DNA of 54,841 bases from CAYQQU01 sp964419545 (GTDB lineage Bacteria; Bacteroidota; Bacteroidia; Chitinophagales; Saprospiraceae): positions 1-54,841 of the forward strand of contig CAYQQU010000039.1 in NCBI GenBank assembly GCA_964419545.1, written 5' to 3'. Every line of letters begins with the position of its first letter. The stretch's first letter is position 1. This document shows positions 25,002 through 35,200 of this stretch, in pieces. A model generated the notes under the pieces. It searched no databases. It worked only from the letters and a program-made list of their open reading frames with translations, and was not told where the DNA came from. The position numbers and the translations under genes were made by a program.

Positions 25002-26168
25002 ATGACGAAGAAGCGAATTTTCAGTGAAGCCTTCCGGCTGGGCGTACTCGGCGGCGGCCAACTGGGCAAAATGCTGGCCCTCGCGGCCGGCAACTGGCAC
25101 CTCAATCTCCATTTGCTCGACCGGCATCGCGACTTCCCGGCCGGGCCTTTCAGCCCCCATTTCGCGGAGGGCGACTTCGCCGGCTATGAAGACGTGCTGC
25201 GCTTCGGCAGCCGGATGGATGTGCTGACTATCGAGATCGAACACGTCAATTCCGAAGCGCTGCACGCGCTTGTCTCGCAGGGCGTCACCGTACATCCGCA
25301 CCCCCGGGCGCTGGACATCATCAAGGATAAAGGCCGGCAAAAACAGTTTTACCGGGAAAACGATATTCCTACTGCTCCCTTCGAACTTTATCCGGACGAA
25401 ACGGCCGTCCGGCATGCCCTGACGGACGAAACCCTCGCCTATCCTTTTGTACAAAAATCGCGGACGGCCGGATACGACGGCCGCGGGGTAGCGGTCATCG
25501 AGGATGCTACGCAACTGGACACCAAGCTATTGACCGGCCCCTGCGTGATCGAAAACCGCATCGATATCGAAAAAGAACTGGCGGTCATCGTGGCCCGCAA
25601 TGAGAACGGTCAGGTGGCTGCTTTTCCGGCCGTAGAGATGGTGTTCAATCCGCACGCCAACCTGGTCGAATTCCTGCAATGCCCGGCCGATATCGACAGC
25701 GATATCGCTCACCAGGCGGAACAGCTGGCGCGCCGGGCGGTCGCCGCTTATGACCTCTGCGGCCTCCTCGCCGTCGAACTGTTCCTGACGCGTTCCGGCG
25801 AACTGCTGATCAACGAAGTCGCGCCCCGGCCGCACAATAGCGGACACCATACCATCGACAGCTGCTATACCTCGCAGTTCGAACAGCACCTGCGCGCCAT
25901 CCTCAATCTCCCCCTGGGCAGCACCGAACTGAAGACCGCCGCCGTGATGGTCAACCTGCTCGGCGAACCCGGCCATACCGGCCCGGCTCAGTACGAGGGG
26001 CTGGCCGAAGTGCTGGCGCTACCCGGAGTGAATGTCCATTTGTATGGAAAATCGGAAACGCGCCCCTATCGCAAAATGGGACACGTAACCGTGATCGACC
26101 GCGAGGTGGAAAGAGCCGCCGAACGGGCCCGTCAGGTGAAGGAGCTGCTGAAAGTGACGGCAGCTTAA
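25002..26168 (+). CDS. purK: N5-carboxyaminoimidazole ribonucleotide synthase
   Basis: A 388-residue ATP-grasp enzyme converting AIR, ATP and bicarbonate to N5-CAIR in purine synthesis. It starts with a short lead-in and LGVLGGGQLGKMLALAA (residues ~13-29). It has TIEIEHVN, PFVQKSRTAGYDGRGV, IENRIDIEKELAVIVARN and INEVAPRPHNSGHHTIDSC. The start is supported because Bacteroidota PurK proteins commonly carry about ten residues before the Gly-rich loop. No purE is next to it. Its TAA stop is the first triplet of repeat copy C. Confidence 0.95.
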   Translation: MTKKRIFSEAFRLGVLGGGQLGKMLALAAGNWHLNLHLLDRHRDFPAGPFSPHFAEGDFAGYEDVLRFGSRMDVLTIEIEHVNSEALHALVSQGVTVHPHPRALDIIKDKGRQKQFYRENDIPTAPFELYPDETAVRHALTDETLAYPFVQKSRTAGYDGRGVAVIEDATQLDTKLLTGPCVIENRIDIEKELAVIVARNENGQVAAFPAVEMVFNPHANLVEFLQCPADIDSDIAHQAEQLARRAVAAYDLCGLLAVELFLTRSGELLINEVAPRPHNSGHHTIDSCYTSQFEQHLRAILNLPLGSTELKTAAVMVNLLGEPGHTGPAQYEGLAEVLALPGVNVHLYGKSETRPYRKMGHVTVIDREVERAAERARQVKELLKVTAA

Positions 26169-26182
26169 CCCGGATTATTCAT
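26165..26182 (+). repeat. Dispersed stop-associated repeat, copy C at a convergent junction
   Basis: TTAACCCGGATTATTCAT. TAA at 26166-26168 is the purK stop and the complement of TTA at 26175-26177 is the photolyase stop, so a single repeat ends both convergent genes with only six bases between them. Confidence 0.8.
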
Positions 26183-27605
26183 CATAAGGCACCATCGAAC
26201 GCGGATAATCGTCGCCGATACGCACGTGGTGTGCTTCCTGTTCGGCGTAGGATAGCAATCCCGGGGCGTGGATCTTGTCGGCGGGCACATCGGCCAGCTC
26301 GGGGATCCAGCGCTTGACGTATTCCCCTTCCGGATCGAAGCGGCGGGCCTGGGAAAGGATGTTGACATGGCGCGTTTCGCGCGGGTCGGCGCCGACGCCG
26401 GCCAGAAGGTTCCAGTTGCTCCAGTTGCTGGCTACGTCGTAATCGATCAACATACTTTCGAAATAATCGGCGCCCATCTGCCAGTTGATGTTCAGATCAT
26501 TGATCAGGAAATTGCCCACATTTTGCCGGCCGCGGTTAGACATGTAGCCTGTCCTTTTAATCTCCCGCATGTGCGCATCCACAAAAGGCACGCCGGTGCG
26601 CCCTTCGAACCAGCGTCGGAATACCGCCGGATCTTCGTGCCATTCCGGATCGATCTCGCCGGTGATCCCTCCTTTGCGGAACACCACCTCCCCGTGTTTT
26701 TTCACCATAAAGCGGTGATAATCCCGCCACATCAATTCGTAGAACACCAGGTAAGTCGATTCGTTGGCGCCGTACTGCGCCTCGTATTTTTTCAGCTCAT
26801 GGTAGATCTGCTTGGGTGAAAGGCACCCCTGCGCCAGCCAGGGAGAAAACTTGGTCGAATTATCCCCGCCGGTCAATCCGTCGCGCAAGGCTTTGAACCG
26901 GCTGACCAGGTGAGTATCCCAAAGGTAATATCGCAGCCGGTCCAGCGCCGCCGTCTCTCCCCCGCGAAAAGACAGCACTGCCCGTTCGTCCGCTTCGACA
27001 AAGGGTATGCCCAGATCCGTTCGCGTCGGAATTTCACCGGGAGCGACGCGCAAACTCAGGTCGGGGAGCGGCTTTTCCGGCGCGGGCAGCGGCTCCCGCA
27101 CCGGAACGTAGCGCTCCACTTCTTTGCGAAACTGCGTAAAAGCGTCGGGAGTGTGTTGTATGGGAAAGGGCAGATCGCCGGTATGATACAGCATTTTTCC
27201 GCGGGAATAACGCAGTTCCTGGCCGATCGACCAAAGATTGTTCTCGAGCGCGTCCTGAATGTGCACCTCCAGCGGCGTGCGTTCGCGATTGCAAAACACC
27301 CAGCTCGTCTTCAGAGCGCGGGCGATCTCAAAAATCTCCTCTTCCGTTTTTCCGACCCGCACGATCAGGTCACTGTTGATCTTGCGCAGAGACTCGCGCA
27401 GATCCAGCACGCTTTCGATGATGAACCGGGCGCGGTGAGGCCCGGTCTTGGGAAATCCGTATTTCGTTTTCCCCTGAAAGACGCGATCGTCGAACACGTA
27501 AACCGGAACCACCTCGTCGGCAGACTTCAGAGCCTCGCAAAGCGCCATGTTGTCGTGAAGCCTGAGATCCTGCCGAAACCAAACAATAGCGCGCCTTCTG
27601 TACAT
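26175..27605 (-). CDS. Cryptochrome/photolyase of the DASH type
   Basis: About 476 residues. The N-terminal Rossmann domain begins RAIVWFRQDLRLHDNMAL. The FAD domain has STKFSPWLAQGCLSPKQIY, FYELMWRDYHRFM, GVPFVDAHMREIKRTGYMSNRGRQN and SNWSNWNLLAGVGADPRE, which are hallmark cry-DASH sequences. These enzymes bind FAD and MTHF and repair cyclobutane dimers, mainly in single-stranded DNA, using light. The start is taken at 27605 (MYRRRAIVWF). An ATG at 27617 adds four residues. The gene ends inside repeat copy C. Confidence 0.93.
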   Translation of the reverse strand: MYRRRAIVWFRQDLRLHDNMALCEALKSADEVVPVYVFDDRVFQGKTKYGFPKTGPHRARFIIESVLDLRESLRKINSDLIVRVGKTEEEIFEIARALKTSWVFCNRERTPLEVHIQDALENNLWSIGQELRYSRGKMLYHTGDLPFPIQHTPDAFTQFRKEVERYVPVREPLPAPEKPLPDLSLRVAPGEIPTRTDLGIPFVEADERAVLSFRGGETAALDRLRYYLWDTHLVSRFKALRDGLTGGDNSTKFSPWLAQGCLSPKQIYHELKKYEAQYGANESTYLVFYELMWRDYHRFMVKKHGEVVFRKGGITGEIDPEWHEDPAVFRRWFEGRTGVPFVDAHMREIKRTGYMSNRGRQNVGNFLINDLNINWQMGADYFESMLIDYDVASNWSNWNLLAGVGADPRETRHVNILSQARRFDPEGEYVKRWIPELADVPADKIHAPGLLSYAEQEAHHVRIGDDYPRSMVPYDE

Positions 27606-27774
27606 AGGTTCGATCATTTTATACAAACTGACCGCAGCCAGAATTAATTTTCAATAATTTTTGAAAGTTAAACAATGGCCGGCGGCAATGGTTCTGCAAT
27701 TCCGGTTAAAATTGGGAAGTGTAAAGTAGGAAACTTTTCGGACCGAGCGCCTGTTATGGGATCAAAAGAGAGAA

Positions 27775-28185
27775 ATGGACCCGACGAGTTTATATCCTGA
27801 ATTAACCTTTAATTTCACGCGAAGTTCGGGTAGCGGCGGACAGCATGTCAACAAAGTAGAGACGCGGGTAGAATTGCGTTTTGACATCGCCCGTTCGGGC
27901 CTGCTCGACGAGCCGACCCAGCAACAACTGCAAAAAGCGCTGCGGTCGCGCCTCAACAAAGACGGCGTGCTGTTGCTGAGCTGTGAGGCGACCCGCTCCC
28001 AGGCCCAAAACCGGCGCAAAGTACTCCATCAGTTCAATCAGCTCATCACCCAGGCGTTGCGCCCGCGAAAAAAGCGAAAAGGTCACAGGCGCCTGACGGC
28101 CAACCCAAAGGAACGGCTCACCGCCAAACGCCGCCGATCCGAGAAGAAAAAGTGGCGCGGCAAGGTCAACTGGCCTAACGACTGA
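27775..28185 (+). CDS. arfB: Alternative ribosome-rescue factor B (peptidyl-tRNA hydrolase)
   Basis: 136 residues, the usual ArfB/YaeJ length. The catalytic GGQ lies in TRSSGSGGQHVNKVETRVELRF (split: SGSGGQHVNKVET is the core). The basic C-terminal tail (RPRKKRKGHRR...KRRRSEKKKWRGK) would enter the empty mRNA channel of stalled ribosomes. It releases peptides from non-stop complexes. Its 3' end overlaps the convergent sugar dehydrogenase gene by 11 bases. Confidence 0.94.
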   Translation: MDPTSLYPELTFNFTRSSGSGGQHVNKVETRVELRFDIARSGLLDEPTQQQLQKALRSRLNKDGVLLLSCEATRSQAQNRRKVLHQFNQLITQALRPRKKRKGHRRLTANPKERLTAKRRRSEKKKWRGKVNWPND

Positions 28186-30934
28186 TCGCGATCCGCCGCA
28201 CGGTTTTCCGGTTCCCGTCCCGGATCTCACAAAAATAGACGCCTGCCGGCAACTGGCGCAGCAGTATTTTCTCTTCGAAAAGCATTCCCGCTTCGGTCTC
28301 CCAGATCGTACTGAATACTTCCTGCCCTACGGAAGTGTAGATGGCCAGGCCGATCTGCTCCGTTTCTGCGCGCTGGATGCGAATATTCAGTTCATTGCGC
28401 ACCGGATTGGGGAAAAGCACCAGGTCTTTGGGCTTGGGGAACGACAGCTTCACTACGTTGGAATATTCGTAGTGGCCGTCGGCGTGTACGATCTTCAGGC
28501 GATAGTAATTGTCGCCGTTGAGCGGAGCAGCGTCCAGGAACCGATAGGGGGTCCGCCGGCCACTTCCCCCCTCAGCTGCTACGGAGCCGATGGTCGCGAA
28601 GCGGAAGTTCTCCGTGCGTTGTATCTCGAAAGAAACGACCTGATCTTCATCGGTCGTCTCCCAGGTCAGTTCATTGCCGCCATCGAGCACCTGCCCGGTC
28701 AGCAAGTCCAGAACGAAGAACAAAGGACCGCAGTAAGGAAAGATCTCCCGTTCGTCGACCCCCTGCAGGCCGGCGCCGTCGGTAACGGTGAGTTTCACCC
28801 GGTACCAGTACGTTTCCTGCCCGCAGCCTACCGGGTCGATGACGGCTGCGGAAGTGATATTTTCCTCCGGCGCTTCGGGATGGTAGTGATTATTGTGGTG
28901 CAAAAACGTTTCCCAGACGTAATTCAGCTCATCGCCTCCGTGCTCGGCGTCGGTAACGCGGGCTTCGAGCGGCAGGTACGTGAGTCCGGAGACGGGATAA
29001 AAATCACCATCCTCAAAAGAAGTGATCTCCACTACCGGCGGCGTGTTATTCAATGAGATCAGCAACTCCGCGCTGCCTTCCAGCCCGGCGCTGTCCCGGA
29101 CCGTCAACACTACGGTAAACGATATCGGAGCAGCGCCGGCGGCGGAAAAAGTATGTTCCGCCGTGACGCCGGTAGCGGTATTGCCGTCGCCGAAGTCCCA
29201 GTGGTAAGTGATAGCGCCGCCGTCGGGATCGGAGGAGGCGCCGCCGTCAAACTGCACGGTGAGGGGCCCCGGACCGTAGTACACGTCTGCGCTGGCGCGC
29301 GCTACCGGCGCCGGATTGCCTCCGTAGCATATTTTGTGCACCTGGCTGTCGTAGACATGGCACCAGTAGAGGCAACCGTCGTCGGGATTTTGGGCGATGT
29401 GCACCACGCCTTTATCGTCCCAGGTCGCGAAAGTATCTACGGCCAGCACCTGGTATGCTTCGTCGAAGGTGACGGTGCGGATCCATCCGCTCAGGTCGGC
29501 CACGAAGAATTTTCCCTGATAGGATTCCGGAAAATTCTCTCCTTCGTAGAAAAAGCCTGGTACTGTAGAGAAGCCGGCGAAGTTATCCCCCTCGGCCGGT
29601 GCGTTGGGATCGGCCAGTTCGATGGGATTCAAGCTGCCGGTTTCGATATCGTAGTCGGGCACCTGGGCGCGTACCGGCGGATTCCACAACAGACCGCTCC
29701 AATTTACTACGGGCGGCTGATGGACGAAAGTGGGGATGCTGGCCGGTATTTCCTGAAAATCGTTACAGGGATTGGGAAATACCGGGTTCTCATACAAATT
29801 GGGATTGGCTACCAGGTCCTGGTAATTGAAGTGTTGCTGATGGCAACTGCCGTTGTTCGCCAGCGGGTTCGGCGCGTCGAGATTGACCGTCCATCGCGTG
29901 TGGTATCCCCAGTGCGGTTCCATGCCTTCGTAGAGGGGCCAGCCGAAGCACTGCCCGCCGCGGTCAACCACGTTCAGTTCTTCCCAGAAAGCGGAGCCGA
30001 CATCGCCTACCAGTAAGACCCCCGGATCGCCGTCTTCCGCAAAATGGCTCCCCGTTTCCGGCACCCACATAAAGCGGTAAGGGTTGCGGAAACCCAGGGC
30101 CCACACCCGGGAACGCGGGGCGTCGGGATCGGCCGGGTCGTAGAACGGATTGCTGGGCGCCCCGCTTCCCGTTTCGGGATCGAGGCGCAGGATCTTTCCA
30201 TTCAGGCTGTGGATATTCAGGGCGCGGAAGGCGCCGACGTTATCTTCAGGACGAATGATGCCCTCTTCCAGCGCCTGCGCGTAATAGGTTTCCGGGGCGC
30301 TGCCCACGTCATCGGATTCATAGCTGCCGGCGTCGCCGCAGGAAACCAGCATGGTGCCGTCCTCGGCGAACACCACCGAGCCGACGCCGTGGGAATTGAT
30401 GAGCACCGGAAAACCGTCGCTCGGCTCTTTGCCTATCAATATTTTCCGGGATTCCGGTAATACGGTGCGAAAATTATTGTCGGGGTCGGCCTGGTAACGC
30501 GTCAACCGGCCGATGGTCGCTTCCTGATAAGCCGACGCCTCCGGGTCGTAATCCGGGGTGCCGTAATACAAAAGATGATGCCGGTCGACGATGTACAACA
30601 GGTAGCAATAGCCGTTTTCCAGGAAGTTGGGGTGCAGCGCGAAGCCGATCAGGCCGTGGTCGCCCCAGTTGCCCACCTCGTCGGAAATATCGATAAACGG
30701 CTCGGGAAATTTATTTCCCTCCTGATCGAGGATAAAGACCGCGCCCCGTTTTTCCCAGACGTAGCCCCTGCCGAGGCCGTCGAAGGTGATGCCTACCGGG
30801 CGGTCCCAGCCGTCGCCTACCAGTTCGTCGTAAAAATTGTCCGGCAACTGCTGCCCGGGCAGCAGGGTGGCCGTCAATAGCAGTACCATCAAAACAGAGC
30901 GGTGAAAAACGTATGTGTCCAGTTGCTTGATCAT
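28175..30934 (-). CDS. Secreted PQQ-type glucose/sorbosone dehydrogenase with PKD domain and type IX sorting tail
   Basis: 919 residues. There is a signal peptide (SVLMVLLLTATLLPGQQ). A ~500-residue six-bladed propeller of the soluble GDH/sorbosone dehydrogenase (or hedgehog-interacting-like) family includes DRPVGITFDGLGRGYV, GDHGLIGFALHPNF, VWALGFRNPYRFMW and GWPLYEGME. It is followed by a PKD domain (FDGGASSDPDGGAITYHWDFGDG), another Ig-like region, and a type A T9SS tail (LFPNPVRNELNIRI... ending KTVRRIAISR). It would oxidise sugars or sugar-like alcohols outside the outer membrane. PQQ binding is inferred from family only. The start at 30934 gives a clean signal peptide. A longer reading to 31249 is rejected. 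Confidence 0.88.
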   Translation of the reverse strand: MIKQLDTYVFHRSVLMVLLLTATLLPGQQLPDNFYDELVGDGWDRPVGITFDGLGRGYVWEKRGAVFILDQEGNKFPEPFIDISDEVGNWGDHGLIGFALHPNFLENGYCYLLYIVDRHHLLYYGTPDYDPEASAYQEATIGRLTRYQADPDNNFRTVLPESRKILIGKEPSDGFPVLINSHGVGSVVFAEDGTMLVSCGDAGSYESDDVGSAPETYYAQALEEGIIRPEDNVGAFRALNIHSLNGKILRLDPETGSGAPSNPFYDPADPDAPRSRVWALGFRNPYRFMWVPETGSHFAEDGDPGVLLVGDVGSAFWEELNVVDRGGQCFGWPLYEGMEPHWGYHTRWTVNLDAPNPLANNGSCHQQHFNYQDLVANPNLYENPVFPNPCNDFQEIPASIPTFVHQPPVVNWSGLLWNPPVRAQVPDYDIETGSLNPIELADPNAPAEGDNFAGFSTVPGFFYEGENFPESYQGKFFVADLSGWIRTVTFDEAYQVLAVDTFATWDDKGVVHIAQNPDDGCLYWCHVYDSQVHKICYGGNPAPVARASADVYYGPGPLTVQFDGGASSDPDGGAITYHWDFGDGNTATGVTAEHTFSAAGAAPISFTVVLTVRDSAGLEGSAELLISLNNTPPVVEITSFEDGDFYPVSGLTYLPLEARVTDAEHGGDELNYVWETFLHHNNHYHPEAPEENITSAAVIDPVGCGQETYWYRVKLTVTDGAGLQGVDEREIFPYCGPLFFVLDLLTGQVLDGGNELTWETTDEDQVVSFEIQRTENFRFATIGSVAAEGGSGRRTPYRFLDAAPLNGDNYYRLKIVHADGHYEYSNVVKLSFPKPKDLVLFPNPVRNELNIRIQRAETEQIGLAIYTSVGQEVFSTIWETEAGMLFEEKILLRQLPAGVYFCEIRDGNRKTVRRIAISR

Positions 30935-31027
30935 CGAAAAAGGCTTTGCGATTAATTTGACCGTAAATTTATTAAAAACGAATGAAGAACGTTTCATTGT
31001 ACCGAAAGTCGTCGCGCTTATAAGCAG

Positions 31028-31055
31028 TTGCCTTAAACCAACGCGCTTATCTTTT
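31028..31055 (+). promoter_or_regulatory. Candidate promoter of the SCO/cytochrome pair
   Basis: TTG (31028-31030), 17 bases, then TATCTTTT (31048-31055), seven of eight to TAnnTTTG, about 49 bases before the ATG at 31104. Confidence 0.4.
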
Positions 31056-31103
31056 TGTATTAGCCATGAATATGGAGCGTTTTCCAATTTCCTTTCGCAC
31101 AAA

Positions 31104-31715
31104 ATGAATGATATGCTACGCATGGCCGCATTGGGGCTGATCCTGGGCATACTGGCCGGCTGCCGGCCGGAACCCCTGCCCATATTGGGCGAAAGCCAAA
31201 CGGCAGCAGGCCGTACGGTTCCACACGCCATTCCCGACTTTGCGTTCATTGATCAGGACAGCGTGGTCATCACCAACCGGACTTTCAGCGACAAAGCCTA
31301 CGTCGCTGAATTTTTCTTCACCGCCTGCCCGAGTATCTGCCCGCTCGTCAAAAAACAACTGTTGCGCGTCTACAAAACCTTCGAAAAGGACGAACGGCTG
31401 CATCTGCTTTCCCATACGATTGACCCCAAGCGCGATTCCGTTCCCCGGCTAAAGCAGTACGCCGACAACCTGGGCGCTGCGAACGGCCGCTGGCATTTTG
31501 TCACCGGCGAAAAAAAAGAACTCTACGCCATCGCCGACGATTACTTCAGCATTGCAGTCGAAGCGCCCGACGCACCGGGCGGGTACGACCACTCGGGACG
31601 CCTGATACTGGTAGACCGCGATCGCCACGTCCGTTCCTTCTGCAACGGCGCCGACTCCGAAGAAGTTGACCGTTTTATCCAGGACATCGAAAAACTGCTC
31701 GATGAAGAATACTAA
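31104..31715 (+). CDS. SCO1/SenC/PrrC-family copper chaperone lipoprotein
   Basis: 203 residues with a lipoprotein signal (LGLILGILAGC, Cys20) and a thioredoxin fold. It has the copper-binding pair CPSIC at 75-79 and the distal His163 in YDHSGRLILVDRD. SCO proteins deliver copper to the CuA site of cytochrome c oxidase or act as thiol reductases. The start at 31104 is the first that yields the signal peptide. The next gene, a cytochrome c, overlaps its end by 14 bases. Confidence 0.92.
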   Translation: MNDMLRMAALGLILGILAGCRPEPLPILGESQTAAGRTVPHAIPDFAFIDQDSVVITNRTFSDKAYVAEFFFTACPSICPLVKKQLLRVYKTFEKDERLHLLSHTIDPKRDSVPRLKQYADNLGAANGRWHFVTGEKKELYAIADDYFSIAVEAPDAPGGYDHSGRLILVDRDRHVRSFCNGADSEEVDRFIQDIEKLLDEEY

Positions 31716-32133
31716 GCTCGTACTGACCTTTTTCCTGCTGGCATGCAGCTGGTTACCGACCAGTTGCGACGACAATCCGTATCAGCAGGGCGAGATCCTC
31801 TACCAAAACTTTTGCGCCAATTGTCACATGGACGACGGCCAAGGCCTGCGCGGGGTCATCCCTCCGCTGGCCGGCGCCGACTACGTCGAGGAGAACGGCG
31901 CGCTCACCGCCTGCATCATCCGCTACGGAATGGAAGGGGAAGTGGTGGTCAATGGTGTAACCTACAACCAGGAGATGGCCGGCATCGACGTATTGAGCGA
32001 TTTCGAGATCGCCAACATCATCAATTACGTGCGCCACGCCTGGGGCAACGATTACGGTTTCGTCAAACTGCAGGATATCCAATCGGCCCTGGATTCCTGC
32101 GCAACGGCCCGCCCTCCGGCCACGCTGCGCTGA
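31702..32133 (+). CDS. Membrane-anchored mono-haem cytochrome c
   Basis: 143 residues. There is a hydrophobic leader with Cys15 (LLAC) and Cys22 as lipidation candidates. The haem site CANCH is at 38-42 and the probable axial Met at 92 is in YNQEMAG, followed by LSDFEIANIINYVRHAWGN, the standard class I c-type ending. The ATG at 31702 overlaps the SCO gene by 14 bases, so the two are translationally coupled. It may feed electrons to a terminal oxidase or accept them from the neighbouring periplasm-facing dehydrogenase. Neither is proved. Confidence 0.92.
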   Translation: MKNTKLVLTFFLLACSWLPTSCDDNPYQQGEILYQNFCANCHMDDGQGLRGVIPPLAGADYVEENGALTACIIRYGMEGEVVVNGVTYNQEMAGIDVLSDFEIANIINYVRHAWGNDYGFVKLQDIQSALDSCATARPPATLR

Positions 32134-32241
32134 CCCGCCTCTTGTCAGACAAACAACTTTTGCGGGAATATTGCCTGCTCTTTGTTTGGGAATTACTACC
32201 TTAACGCCATTATATTCCGCAGTAAACAGTTGACAGGCAAT

Positions 32242-35200
32242 ATGAGGAAGGTCTTTACGCTACTTTTTCTTGCACTTACCCTCGCGCTCCACGCGCAAGC
32301 ACCTGAAAATGACGATTGTGACGGACTTATCGACCTGGGGGTCGCCCCGGTCTGCCCGGATTCCGTTTTTTTCACCAATGTTGACGCGACGGCCAGCGAT
32401 ATCGGATTCGGCAATATTCCGACCTGCTTCAACGGCGGGGGCGTTCAGAACGACGTCTGGTTCGCATTTACCACCAGCGACACCATCGTCGATTACACCA
32501 TCACCGTTACCGGACTCAGCGACGGCATGGGTTCTGCCGGATTGGAAAATCCGCAGATCGCCCTTTACCGGGGCAGCTGCGAATTCGACGGGCTGGCCGA
32601 ACTATTGTGCGCCTCGGCGGAAAGCGGGGAAACGATCATTGAATTGGACGCCGACGGCCTGACGCCCAACGTCACCTATTTCCTGCGCATCAACGATTAT
32701 TCCGCCTCCGGCACCCCCAATTGGGGTACTTTTCAGCTCTGTATCACCGAGCAAGAACCCATAAGCACTATCGACGAGGGCTTCTCCGACGAGTGCTCCG
32801 GTCAGCTTTTCGACTCCGGCGGGCCCGACGGCGATTACGAGAACAACGAAAACTTCACCTTTACCATCTGCCCGGAGGCGACGCCCGTACCGCCGGCCTG
32901 CATCAATTTTACGCTTGAGTATTTCAACATCGAATATTCCGAGTTCCTGACTACCGACCAACTCATCTTTTACGATAGCGACACCGCTGATCCCACCGCC
33001 GTCCTGGCTACGCTGGGAGGCGGCAACTTCGGCACCGACATCGCCGGCGGCGGGGGCGTTTGTTTTATGACGCAGGCCAGCAGCGGCTGCCTTACCGTCC
33101 AGTTCATATCCGACGGCCAGAACGTCTTCGAAGGCTTTGCCGGCTCCTGGGAGTGCAGCTACGCCAACGATTGCGATCCGCCCGACCCCATCACGGTCAG
33201 CACCGGCATCACCAACGAACAGATCGAAGATTTTGTCGCCAGCCCCCAAACCGTAGTGACAGTAACCAATATCGACTGCCCCGACAACGCCTACGGGCTT
33301 TTCGAAGCAGGCGACGATACGGACCTCGGGCTGGAGCGCGGGCTGCTGCTCACCAGCGGCGACGTCAACTGGGCGCCCGGCCCCAACCTCAGCGGCGGCG
33401 GCGGCAACCCGAACGCCAACAATAACGCTCCCGGCGACCCCGAGCTCGACTCGCTTTCCATCTACTTCGGCGACGGCAACCTGTCGAACGACGCCTGCAT
33501 CATCGAAATGGAAGTGCTCGCCGCTACCAACGAACTCACCTTTGAATACATCTTCGGATCGGACGAATACCCCGAATTCGTCAACGACTTCAACGATATC
33601 TTCGCCTTTCTGATCTCCGGCCCCGGCATCACCGGTGATCCCATCCTCAACGGACAGCAAAATATTGCCGTCCTGCCCGACGGCAACAACACCCTGGTGG
33701 AAATCAACAGCGTGAATAACCAGATCAATTGGGAATACTACCGCAACAACCAGGTCGGGCAAAGCGTGGAATACGACGGGCTGACCTCTGATTTCCTCGG
33801 CGTCAAAAAGAGCCTCACCGCCCGGGCCCAGGTGCAGCCCTGCAGCACCTATCAGCTGAAACTCGCCATCGCCGACCGCCAGGACTTCGTCTACGACTCC
33901 GGCGTGTTCATCTCGGAAATCCGCGGCGGCACCCCCGACCTGACCGTACAATTCAATTCCGGTATCGACTACCTCATCGAAGACTGCACCAACACCCCGG
34001 ATCAGGTCATCGTCCAGCTCGACAACGAACAGGAAGACACCCTGATCTACCGGGTACGGATCGAAGGCTCGGCCGTGCAGGATGTCGACTATACGCTGGA
34101 GATCCCCGATTCCATCGTCTTCGCGCCCGGTGAGACCATGGTCGCATTTCCGATCGTGCCGCTTTCCGACCTTGACCAGGAACCGACGGAAACCATTGTC
34201 ATCACCCTCTTCAACGACCTGGGGTGCGGGGAAGTCACCTTCGCCGAACTGGAGATCGAACTGCAGGACGCCCTCAACGTGGAGATCCTGCTCGGCCAGG
34301 ATACGGCGCTGGTCTGTCAGGACAGCTCCGCCTTCCTGGAAGCCACGGGCGCCGCAACCTATTTCTGGACGCCCATCAACATCCTGGACAGCCCGACCAG
34401 CCCCAATCCCGTAGCTACGCCTACCCAGAGCATCTGGGTAGCCGTGGAAGGGAACGTGGGCACCTGTAATGATACCGATTCCATCTTCCTGGAGCTGATT
34501 TCTCCGGAGATCGAGATCACCGCCCTCGACTCTACCGCGATCTGCGAAGGGGACAGCGTCCGGCTGGTGGTCACCAATAACGCCAATAATTCCAACCTGG
34601 CCTGGTTGCCCGTCGACGGCCTGGATGATCCGAACAGCGACAGCCCCGTCGCCAGCCCGGACGCCACCACCAGCTACGTCGCCAGTATCGATATTTTCGG
34701 ATGCCACGTAGCCGACACCATCCTCATCGACGTCTCTCCTTTTGACTTTCCGGAACTGACCGGCGATACCGTCATTTGCGAAAACTACTCCGTGACACTG
34801 GGGGAAACGATCGAAAACACGACGACCACCTACCAGTGGTCGCCCGCGGGAACGCTCGACGACCCCGTCGCATCCGGCCCGCTGGCGACCCCCGACACCA
34901 CGACGACCTATCAGCTCATAGCGGTCAGCGGCAATGAGGCCTGTACCGACACAGCCGAAGTGACCCTGACGGTGCTCGCCGCCGACGTGGAGATCCAAAA
35001 CCCCGATTCTACCGAGATCTGCCTCGGCGATGTCGTCGACCTCTCCGCCCTGATCAGCGCCGACTCGCTGGAAAATCTCGTCTGGTCGCCGGATAACGGC
35101 ACCCTCAGCGATACGAGCGGGCTCACCGTTCAAGCTTCGCCTCAGGTTTCCCAATGGTACTTTGCTGATTTTCAGGTGGGTGAATGCAGCGTCTTCGACT

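Noticed and set aside
24882..25514. N-terminal extension of dihydroorotase to 25514
   Set aside because: It would run through the purK promoter and coding sequence on the other strand. The family start is at 24881.
30935..31249. N-terminal extension of the sugar dehydrogenase
   Set aside because: The added residues bury the signal peptide and overlap the SCO gene. The start at 30934 is clean.
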